Shown here: in pieces, positions 58,001 to 64,000 of the stretch
Layout: each line of letters starts with the position of its first letter
Position numbering within the stretch: the first letter of the stretch is position 1
NCBI RefSeq assembly: GCF_007830615.1
Contig: NZ_VLLI01000001.1
Location: 771,654-835,653, forward strand
Direction of reading: 5' to 3'
Source: Mucilaginibacter frigoritolerans
GTDB lineage: Bacteria; Bacteroidota; Bacteroidia; Sphingobacteriales; Sphingobacteriaceae
DNA length: 64,000 nucleotides
Made by a program: the position numbers and the translations under genes
The notes under the pieces: model-generated
The model's database searches: none
Told to the model about the DNA's origin: nothing
What the model saw: only the letters and a program-made list of their open reading frames with translations

Positions 58001-58486
58001 AACATCACTGGTAACTCCTATATCGGTACCTTTTACCTTCACGGTAGCGCCAGGCAAAGGCGCTCCTTTTTCATCGGTTACTTTGCCATGGATATCTGCA
58101 TCCACATGATTAACAGCAATCGTTGGTTTAGGCGTAATCACGATGGTTTTTCCGGATATTCCATAAGACAATGACTGGCCCGCCAGGCATTGTTCTAATA
58201 CCTCATTAAGTGATGCGTCCTTCACGTTGATATCAACATTGTGAGTATTTTTTAAAAGTTTATTTTCGTAAAAAAAAGTATACCCGGCTTGTTCTTTTAT
58301 TTCTTTAAAGATTTTTTCCAGTGAGGCATTTTTTTCTGTCAGGGTAATTTTCTGTGCGTAAACAGCAGCCTTTACCTGAAGGGAGCATATAATGACCAAT
58401 ATTATTGCTACTTTCATAACCAGGAAAATTTTACGGTACAGCGAAGTCGGTTCATGAGTGGTTATACCATGTAAATAAAATTTCAT
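55043..58486 (-). CDS. SusC/RagA TonB-dependent receptor with STN signalling domain
   Basis: A 1147-residue outer-membrane transporter. The N-terminal signal segment is IFLVMKVAIILVIICSLQVKA. An STN domain (about 45-115) contains LEKIFKEIKEQAGYTFFY and SLNEVLEQCLAGQSLSYGI. A carboxypeptidase-regulatory-like domain (about 130-210) begins HGKVTDEKGAPLPGATV. The plug starts TVVVTALGI and carries IRGDGSLSG. The barrel follows and ends with a terminal aromatic-type residue in FGLNLSVKF. The STN domain predicts signalling to the FecR protein encoded upstream, so the substrate should induce the locus. Confidence 0.94.
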   Translation of the reverse strand: MKFYLHGITTHEPTSLYRKIFLVMKVAIILVIICSLQVKAAVYAQKITLTEKNASLEKIFKEIKEQAGYTFFYENKLLKNTHNVDINVKDASLNEVLEQCLAGQSLSYGISGKTIVITPKPTIAVNHVDADIHGKVTDEKGAPLPGATVKVKGTDIGVTSDVNGSFKVNLPAKLTGNPVILTASFIGYKTEEITVTDFNSPVIIKLVNSASSLNTVVVTALGINKEQRSIGYAATVVQGSDFTQARENNVAAALTGKVAGVNAIGASTGPGGSSRVIIRGDGSLSGTSNNQPLYVINGMPIDNTVPGGSASSNGGGFNIDRGDGIADINPDDIETITVLKGGTAAALYGSRAANGVILITTKKGKAQKGVGVEFNSTATMETIAVKPDFQYEYGQGNLGVKPTTLAAAQATGRLSWGSKIDGSTNYVGVDGLTHPYVAQKNNLDNYYQNGSTYTNTLALSGGTEAVTYRFSVADLNSKGILPGTTYDRKTGNLSLSGKLSPKLTFEALAQYNVETGHNRTSAGDATGNPNWSPYMIANTANVQWLKPGYDANGNETVWNDASVATNGYFVINKFKEDDTKNRFIGQGSIAYEFAKDLILKATISQDHFDYNWTDITPTGTLYQLNGQYVGLKSDLTETNGLATLSYKKQVSDFGMSFLTGVNKRHSAENDLNLSGTGFIIPYFYSYNNLTAPTTTITTLHQDVNSAFGSADFNYKSVFYVGVTGRNDWFSTLSPKNNSIFYPSVNASLILSDIFKLPAVFNSLKLKGAYSEVGGGAPDPYAINLTYSNVSSSGPPLQNVSSNTGGSGVSGITNQNLKPYTSTTSEGGIEGQMFGNRLNFDLTYYNRLTKNDIVNATISSTSGYNSVYLNTGKLRNRGIEALIGGSPIKRPDFGWNVSYNFSYNDNKVLYLTNGITSMNLASTVGNWGNINNIVGYSAFELVETSMLKDAHGNVVFNSSSGLPVQAPLHPVGKTVAPVTMGLTNTFRYKRFSLDVLLDGKFGNKVFSISEVYETRLGLLKTTLPGRANGLTVTGVDQTGKPYTETIPVSGLHAYYDNYKNYGDLFLHDGSFVKLRQVLLSYSIPVNNLKLFKIQSLNLSLVARNLAILYKKTDGFDPEESYSNSNYQGFESVQLPRTRSFGLNLSVKF

Positions 58487-58710
58487 AATTTTATAGAGAT
58501 TTTTGGTTGATAATTAAGAATTCTGTCAAGGAATCGTAAATGTTACCCCAAAATCCTCTGCAATGCAGAGCCAGCCGGTTGTGTTAGCGCACACCCGGTT
58601 TTTTTGGTGATGAACATTAAATTGTGGGGTTAAAGTGTATTTTTTTTCTTCATATTTTACTTTTAGTTAGTTAAATTATTGGGTTAGTTATCATTTAATA
58701 TTGGCTATTT

Positions 58711-59910
58711 TTAATTAGGGGCCACTATTATTTTTTTATCATTTACTGTATAATGTATATTGCTTAATTCCAGTACTTTTAATACTTCAGAAAGCTCAGC
58801 ATTTCTTGATATTTCGCCGGTAAATAACCTCGGCTGGAGAATTTCGCCTTTATACTCAATATCAACATCATACCACCTGGAAACCTGTCGCATAATGGCT
58901 TTTATATCTGCATCTTTGAAGCTGGTTAAGCCATTTTTCCATGCTATTGCCTCTTCTGTATCAGCATCTTTTATAGTTATTCCTGTTTGTTGTTTTTGTA
59001 TTACAGACTGCTGCCCTGGGCTAAGGAATGCAATGTCAGTGCCTTTAGAGACCTTTACTTTTCCTTCCAGTAAAGTTGTTCTCAGTTCCGTTTCGTCCGT
59101 ATAAGCATTGATGTCAAAGTGGGTGCCTAATACCTCAACTGTTTGCCCTTCTGCGGTTACCTTAAACGGCTTGCTTTTATTATGTGCAACTTCAAAATAG
59201 GCTTCACCAGTTATACGCACAGTCCTGTCGTGACCGTTAAAAACTACAGGATAAGTAATAGATGATGCTGCATTAAGCCAAACTCTTGTACCATCTGCTA
59301 AGGTCAGATCGTATTTACCACCACGCGGTGTGCTCACTGTGTTATAAACCATTACTGATGATGAAGTATCCATGGCGGCATAATTCAATTGCCCGTCAGT
59401 CAGTTTTATCACTTTTGCATTACCTTGGTGGCTTATTATTCCATTTTTTTGATCGTTCAAATTTACCTGTTGACCATTGCTTAAGGTAAGTATTGCTCTG
59501 TTTCCTCCGGGATGAGCACCTTGCTTAAAATTCTTAGCTAAATGGTTATCCTCTCTCGTTTTTCGATTCATTAAAAATAATGTTGCCGAAAACAAGAGGA
59601 TAACGGCTGCGGCTATTTTCACCCAGTGCAATGATTTCTCTTTTATATGAACGATCTGCGTTCTTTCTGCATCGAATATTTTATCGAGTATAATGCTCTG
59701 TCGTTCCTTAGTCAATGTATTATTAACAGGCTCGTTATTTAATAAGGCTTCTAATATGCTTTTTACTTTTCTGGCGTTTTCCTCGTTGTTTATGCATTCA
59801 AATAGCTCATGCTTCTCCTCATCACTGCATGTCGAGTTTATATAACGCTCAAATAAATCTTTTAATCGGCTTTGTTGCATTTTGAGTTGGTCGGATCTAC
59901 AATAAGACAA
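58711..59910 (-). CDS. FecR family anti-sigma factor
   Basis: A 399-residue inner-membrane regulator. The N-terminal cytoplasmic part (about 1-90) is an anti-sigma region with the SDEEKHELFECIN stretch. A membrane helix lies at about 92-112 (VKIAAAVILLFSATLFLMN). The periplasmic FecR domain includes STPRGGKYDLTLADGTRVWL and ITGEAYFEVAHNKSKPFKV. A DUF4974-like C-terminal domain contacts the STN domain of SusC. It is 121 bases downstream of the sigma gene. Confidence 0.93.
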   Translation of the reverse strand: MSYCRSDQLKMQQSRLKDLFERYINSTCSDEEKHELFECINNEENARKVKSILEALLNNEPVNNTLTKERQSIILDKIFDAERTQIVHIKEKSLHWVKIAAAVILLFSATLFLMNRKTREDNHLAKNFKQGAHPGGNRAILTLSNGQQVNLNDQKNGIISHQGNAKVIKLTDGQLNYAAMDTSSSVMVYNTVSTPRGGKYDLTLADGTRVWLNAASSITYPVVFNGHDRTVRITGEAYFEVAHNKSKPFKVTAEGQTVEVLGTHFDINAYTDETELRTTLLEGKVKVSKGTDIAFLSPGQQSVIQKQQTGITIKDADTEEAIAWKNGLTSFKDADIKAIMRQVSRWYDVDIEYKGEILQPRLFTGEISRNAELSEVLKVLELSNIHYTVNDKKIIVAPN

Positions 59911-60031
59911 TCCTTATGTTAAATTTATATTAAATCCTTTTTAATACATTGACAACCGGCAAAGCAAACAGGGGGAGATAAAAATGATTTTTTTTTAACT
60001 ACTCAAAAAAAACCGGAGAATATGGGGTTTT

Positions 60032-60622
60032 TTAAAGGAAAATGCGGAAGAAAAAGTAAATAAAAAGCGGGGTAAGTCGCAGGAAATAAGCCCGTATGCT
60101 CTGTAAGGCCTGTTTCATGTGGCTGTGAACTGTTGAGGTTTTTATGTTTAAGCGATCAGCCACCTCATTATATTTCAGGCCCTCCTGATGGCAAAGTGTG
60201 TAAACAACCTTTTGTTGAGGTGTGAGCTTTTCAATAGCCTTATTTAAAGATTGACTGGCATCCTTGAAATAAATTTCATTTTCAGTATCATTTGATACTT
60301 CGGACATTTGTTTGCTTAATTCGGAATCGACCAACGCCTTATGGCTAAGCCGTTTTAGAATATTATAAGTGTGATTTCTGGTAATACGGTTGAGATATGC
60401 CCCTAAATTCTCAACAGCGGGAAGCTGAGTACGGCTCGTCCATATTTTTAGAAATATTTCCTGCACAATTTCTTCTGCGGTGGTTTCAGACCGGGTAAGC
60501 TTTAAGGCGAATGAATATATAAAGCCTGAATAATATTCAAAAATAATGGCAAATGCTTTCTGGTCGCCGGAGCTAACCCGCTCCAGTAGCATTCGCTCGT
60601 TTTCTAAATATCTATTTTTCAA
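60032..60622 (-). CDS. ECF RNA polymerase sigma factor (Bacteroidota PUL type)
   Basis: A 196-residue sigma-70 family protein. Region 2 is AFAIIFEYYSGFIYSFALKLT with TTAEEIVQEIFLKIW (about 24-68), and region 4 is LTPQQKVVYTLCHQEGLKYNEVADRLNIKTSTVHSHMKQAL in part (about 135-175). It is released by FecR when SusC senses its glycan and transcribes the locus downstream. Confidence 0.93.
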   Translation of the reverse strand: MKNRYLENERMLLERVSSGDQKAFAIIFEYYSGFIYSFALKLTRSETTAEEIVQEIFLKIWTSRTQLPAVENLGAYLNRITRNHTYNILKRLSHKALVDSELSKQMSEVSNDTENEIYFKDASQSLNKAIEKLTPQQKVVYTLCHQEGLKYNEVADRLNIKTSTVHSHMKQALQSIRAYFLRLTPLFIYFFFRIFL

Positions 60623-61627
60623 AGTTTTATAAGAAAGTGAATAAACTTAATAAAAAATATTAATTTGTAAAAATATAGTTACAAGATTATATATTTAATT
60701 ACATCAGTTTTAGCTCGTATACCGGGAAGAGTAACTTAAATAAGTATCTCTTAATCTCTTCTAATAGGTAGATGTTGAGCCATCAGGTACGGTTCATCGA
60801 TTAATATTCCTTATTCATCGATAATTGGTAACGGATTTGTTGTAAACGGTGCACCTTCAATCAACAAAAGAATTGTCAAATGAAAAAGTTAATCAAACTA
60901 TCAATCCTGCATATTCCCTTTTCTCCAAAAATGCCGACTGGTGTAACGCAAGCCGTTCGCGCATTGACTGATGAAGATTCATTATCCGCTAATAACTAAG
61001 TTTCCTCTGTTGCATTATCCAAAATTTTCCTGCTCATGGAATCTGCGTACTTGGTCGCCGGATACGTTTTTTGACATTTATTGCAAACGTAATGCTGCGA
61101 AACAGCGCGATAAGATGGTGTGCGTAATTCCAGCTCCCCCTGGTATTGGCGATCGTCGCAGACAGGATGAAGTTCATCTGTTTTCCATTTTTTTATTAAA
61201 TCGTTGTATACTCATTTCCATTTCCAGATAAAAACGCGGAAGCTGTCTGCGGTATAATTTACAAACCGAGAAAGCGCGCTTTTTTGTTGCAATTGATAAC
61301 TGAAATAAATCTTTTTGAAGAATGACCATATCAGCGGTATATCCATCGAAAGGCCTGAGCTGATGTACTAAAGGTGGTTATTTTAAAATTGGCCAAGTGG
61401 GGGCAATTAGGTGTGGTTTATCCAATCAATTACTTGTCAATCAAAATGTTATAATTGATTGCTTTAATTTCCGTGATCCCTATGATACAATTCCCGAACC
61501 AATTTATAGAAAGCCAGAGGAAAATAACAAACTTTATGATTGGGCGCTAAACACTTCGAATAACGTATTTGTAAAAATTTATTAGCATTTAGCATAATTT
61601 AAAATAAAACATCATATCTTTTAATAA
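60623..61627. other. Degenerate stretch upstream of the ECF gene
   Basis: About 1 kb with no convincing gene. A 40-codon ORF at 60880-61002 (KKLIKLSILHIPFSPKMPTG) and one at 61397-61585 (ending PEENNKLYDWALNTSNNVF) have no recognisable family. The base pattern looks like decayed coding sequence. The ECF promoter lies near 60640-60720 by position. Confidence 0.4.
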
Positions 61628-61813
61628 ACATCGTATGTTTGCATTGTCAATCAGATCAAATGGTTTAAAGGCAGAAAGACCCTCGATAGTTTGGAAGTTT
61701 ACGGCGCTTTAAAAACTGGCGATATGCTTATCAGTAATGCTACAGATGAATTGAAGAACGGAACTGTTGTAAGCATTTCCCAAAGTTCGGGAGATAATAG
61801 GCTTGTCAAATAA
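61628..61813 (+). pseudogene. C-terminal remnant of an RND efflux periplasmic adaptor
   Basis: The frame is open from 61628 to a TAA at 61811-61813 with no start codon suitable for a full gene. It reads YVCIVNQIKWFKGRKT, then LEVYGALKTGDMLISNATDE and LKNGTVV. That LxxGDxLIxNxTDExKxGxxV ending is typical of membrane-fusion proteins (HlyD/MexA type) of RND pumps. The rest of the gene is missing. Confidence 0.65.
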
Positions 61814-61894
61814 CTTCGTCAGCGTTTTAACAAGCTGTGCAGAATCAAAAAGGTTAGTTGATTTAGACTATCTTTTATAATTTAATTGATATGC

Positions 61895-61928
61895 AAAAAG
61901 GGAACGAAAATTTTTTCGCTCCCCTTTT
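61895..61928 (+). terminator. Terminator-like hairpin between adaptor remnant and AraC gene
   Basis: AAAAAGGGAACGAAAA pairs with TTTTTTCGCTCCCCTTTT with one mismatch and one bulge, ending in four T. It is probably the original terminator of the lost efflux gene. Confidence 0.7.
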
Positions 61929-62049
61929 GTGAACCCTATTGGATTTTTTTCGAACCATTTTATAGAGAATCTAAAGAGTACAGGGAATATAGGTTAGTAG
62001 TCCGAACTGAAGGAAGGTTAAAAGTGAATAATTGTAAAAAAAACTGTAA

Positions 62050-62922
62050 ATGATAACAAATATAAAAAAATACAGCTTCAAGGAGGGACTTCCACAAGAA
62101 TTTGAAATTGTGGAGCTTGCCGGATTTTACGAAGGATTTAAAAAGATAATAACCGCGGCACATCGGGCAAGCTTTTATCATATTATCTGGTTTCAAAAAG
62201 GGAATCCGACACATTCAGTTGACTTCATTCCTATAAATATTAAACCCAATACGATTCTTTTTTTAAACAAAGACACTATTCATCATTTTGATAGTAAAAA
62301 CCCATTTGACGGGAGGGCAATTTTATTTACCGACAGTTTTTTTTGCAAGACAGACGCCGATCACAAGTTTTTGCGGGATACTATTTTGTTCAATAATTTA
62401 TTTCCGGTTTCGCAAATTAAAGTCGGGCATCAGGAGAGTTTATTTGAAAGTGTATTTCAATTGATGACTAATGAACTGCTAAACGCAAAAGACAGTTCGC
62501 AAGATGAGATCCTGCAAAACCTTCTTCATAATTTGCTTTTAATTTCTGAGCGGGGGAGGAGAAAACAAAATATTACTGAGTTGAAAAAGGGCCTTGATCT
62601 TGATTATGTAATGTTGTTTAAAGATGCCTTAGACGCAAATTACAAAAGTAAAAAACAAGTAAGTTTTTATGCAGAAAAAATACTCATTACAGAAAAACGC
62701 CTTAACCAGGCTACAACAAAGCTTCTGTCCAAAACCCCCAAAGAGTTTATTGACGATAGAGTTATGCTGGAGGCTAAACGGCTTTTAGCGCATACCGCCG
62801 AAACCATAAAAGCGATTGGCTTTGATTTGGGTTTTGATGAGCCGACAAACTTTATTAAATATTTCAGGAAACATAGCCATTCGACCCCAGCTGAATTCCG
62901 AAAGAAAAACAATCAGGACTAA
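62050..62922 (+). CDS. AraC family transcriptional regulator
   Basis: A 290-residue regulator. The N-terminal ~170 residues are a cupin-like sensor domain (YHIIWFQKGNPTHSVDF). The C-terminal AraC DNA-binding domain (about 190-290) shows both helix-turn-helix units: VSFYAEKILITEKRLNQATTKLL in part, then ETIKAIGFDLGFDEPTNFIKYFRKHS and TPAEFRKKN in part. It is intact and sits alone in a decayed region. The target may be a lost neighbour. Confidence 0.92.
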   Translation: MITNIKKYSFKEGLPQEFEIVELAGFYEGFKKIITAAHRASFYHIIWFQKGNPTHSVDFIPINIKPNTILFLNKDTIHHFDSKNPFDGRAILFTDSFFCKTDADHKFLRDTILFNNLFPVSQIKVGHQESLFESVFQLMTNELLNAKDSSQDEILQNLLHNLLLISERGRRKQNITELKKGLDLDYVMLFKDALDANYKSKKQVSFYAEKILITEKRLNQATTKLLSKTPKEFIDDRVMLEAKRLLAHTAETIKAIGFDLGFDEPTNFIKYFRKHSHSTPAEFRKKNNQD

Positions 62923-63044
62923 ATGTATCATTTAAAGTAGGATTTTTACCTTTCCAACGTGTCCCATTGTTCCGATCTTTGTTTAGAAATATAAAAGCAA
63001 AAGAGGGTTGGAAATAAAATTGAGATTATTAAAAAAAAATCAAA
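62923..63044. other. Short non-coding spacer
   Basis: AT-rich spacer without a recognisable element; a run of nine A precedes the next remnant. Confidence 0.4.
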
Positions 63045-63331
63045 GCCGATTTTGGTGGCTATGTTTTTGAATTAAATTTTGAAAGTGAAACACAGCCAAA
63101 GTGGACCGCTTTGGCTAATAGCGGCTTTGGTGATTTTGAAGCGGTACAAATTACAAGGACCGAGATCAGGCCGATAATGTTCAGTTAGGTGGAGATATTA
63201 TACCTGTACGAGCGGGGGTAGATATTCCGGGATCATTGACCATCTCGTTCCTGAATATTAAAAGCATCATTCCGAGACACTTTAATCAGAGGCAGAATCA
63301 ATTTGGTGATAAATCACACCCAAATACATGA
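63045..63331 (+). pseudogene. Frameshifted coding remnant of unknown family
   Basis: Frame one (63045-63188) reads ADFGGYVFELNFESETQPKW, then TALANSGFGDFEAVQITRTE. A one-base shift near 63173 continues DNVQLGGDIIPVRAG and VDIPGSLTISFLNIKSII to a TGA at 63329-63331. The joined sequence is protein-like across the shift, so it is a broken gene tail. I do not recognise the family. Confidence 0.5.
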
Positions 63332-63479
63332 CCGGAGCACGGAATCACATGATCAAGCCTTTCGGAACTTCCTATCAGTAAAAAAACGGTCAAATCAACA
63401 CTGGGAATAGGAGTCAATATAATTTACCTGCACCTTATTGACATATGTTTTATAACAGACTTATATGATATTTATTTAA

Positions 63480-63552
63480 CATTTTGTAATATTATTGTAA
63501 TATTATTGCAACAATATTGTGATATTGACGTATTATTGTCACGATATTGTAA
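63480..63552. repeat. Iterated ATATTATTG / ATATTGT repeats upstream of secreted-protein gene
   Basis: Repeated TAATATTATTG (two tandem copies from about 63487), the perfect palindrome ACAATATTGT (63511-63520), then GATATTG, TATTATTG and GATATTGT. They end 24 bases before the next start codon. Possible operator iterons, or simple low-complexity DNA. Confidence 0.5.
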
Positions 63553-63575
63553 AAAAACTAAATATTAAAATTTGT

Positions 63576-64000
63576 ATGTTATTGAAAAACAACTATTTTA
63601 TTTTCTTAAAATCCATTTTTGTAGCACTATTATTAATATTTGCAATTAACGGTGCAAAGGCTGCTTTTTCAATTAGCGTACCAGCTTGTGCAGTAGCGGG
63701 TAGTGACTTACCTGGTGGTACAACAGGTGGTGTTGGTAACGGCACTTATATTGGATTAACCAATTCAACAGTCGGCACACATACCATAACCTTAACGGTG
63801 TATCCCTCTGCCCCAACGGTTGCAAATGTTTCCTCTTGCGGGGGCGGGCCAGTAACCATAACGGCTTCCGGAGGATCTCCGTCTGGGGGCAATTATGTTT
63901 GGTACGCGGCATCAACCGGTGGAACTGCATTGCAGGATAGTACCTTAACTACGTATACCCCCATTGTGTACACTACAACAACCTTCTATGTAACTTATTC
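63576..64000 (+). CDS. Secreted surface protein with Ig-like repeats, 5' part (cut by window end)
   Basis: An ATG at 63576 opens a frame with no stop up to the window edge (141 codons visible). A signal peptide is clear: FIFLKSIFVALLLIFAINGAKA. The mature part is Gly/Thr/Ser-rich, with SSCGGGPVTITASGGSPSGG and NYVWYAASTGGTALQ followed by TTTFYVTY. That is the Ig-like unit common in large Bacteroidota gliding/secretion-system cargo proteins. The C-terminus and any sorting domain are outside the window. Confidence 0.78.
   Translation, partial: MLLKNNYFIFLKSIFVALLLIFAINGAKAAFSISVPACAVAGSDLPGGTTGGVGNGTYIGLTNSTVGTHTITLTVYPSAPTVANVSSCGGGPVTITASGGSPSGGNYVWYAASTGGTALQDSTLTTYTPIVYTTTTFYVTY

Noticed and set aside
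60971..61231. 86-codon open frame in the degenerate region
   Set aside because: No similarity to a known family and biased composition; treated as part of decayed DNA.
63480..63552. CRISPR array
   Set aside because: Repeats are short, irregular and without spacers of constant length; no cas genes in the window.

Overview
The window looks like chromosomal DNA of a Bacteroidota bacterium of the Sphingobacteriaceae type (Mucilaginibacter or Pedobacter-like). The basis is low to moderate GC, weak Shine-Dalgarno sites, a SusC/SusD locus driven by ECF sigma and FecR, an LptD of the Bacteroidota type, and the PRTRC genes and integrase operon typical of mobile DNA in this phylum. The genus is inference.

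Region 1 (1-21.3 kb) is ordinary core genome: phoH (cut by the window), purC, a STAS protein, ribonuclease Z, an MCE/MlaD protein, an N-acetylmuramoyl-L-alanine amidase, lptD-cinA, a 2-oxo acid dehydrogenase E2, two membrane proteins, a methionine operon metY-metX-hom behind a SAM riboswitch, a serine hydrolase, a nucleoid-associated protein and mnmE. The methionine leader also holds a 38-codon Cys/Met-ended small ORF between riboswitch and metY.

Region 2 (about 21.3-51.4 kb) is a mosaic genomic island beside mnmE. It opens with an integrase operon and ends in a decayed 5' copy of that operon's first gene, fused to a broken GH20 hexosaminidase gene. Its cargo is a run of conflict or defence modules: (a) MBL - trypsin-like protease - small middle protein - SMC-like ATPase, matching ABC-three-component (ABC-3C) architecture; (b) an AbiL-type pair, AAA ATPase plus RloB; (c) a ubiquitin-like module, MBL - fused E2/E1/JAB - four-helix membrane protein - HNH nuclease with a hydrophobic Gly-rich tail, with no ubiquitin-like protein visible; (d) very large predicted nuclease/helical-repeat proteins, one split by an apparent frameshift; (e) a secreted alpha/beta hydrolase plus a secreted HExxHxxGxxH protein; (f) a truncated PRTRC operon. 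Remnants of conjugative-element DNA lie between modules.

Region 3 (51.4-60.6 kb) is a polysaccharide utilisation locus read on the minus strand: ECF sigma factor, FecR anti-sigma, SusC with an STN signalling domain, SusD, a GH29 alpha-L-fucosidase and the truncated GH20. The probable substrate is a fucosylated, possibly N-acetylhexosamine-containing glycan.

Region 4 (60.6-64 kb) is degenerate: the tail of an RND efflux adaptor gene, an intact AraC regulator, a frameshifted coding remnant and the start of a secreted, Gly/Thr-rich surface protein that runs off the window.

The best candidates for something new are module (c), module (d), and the small ORF in the SAM-riboswitch leader.
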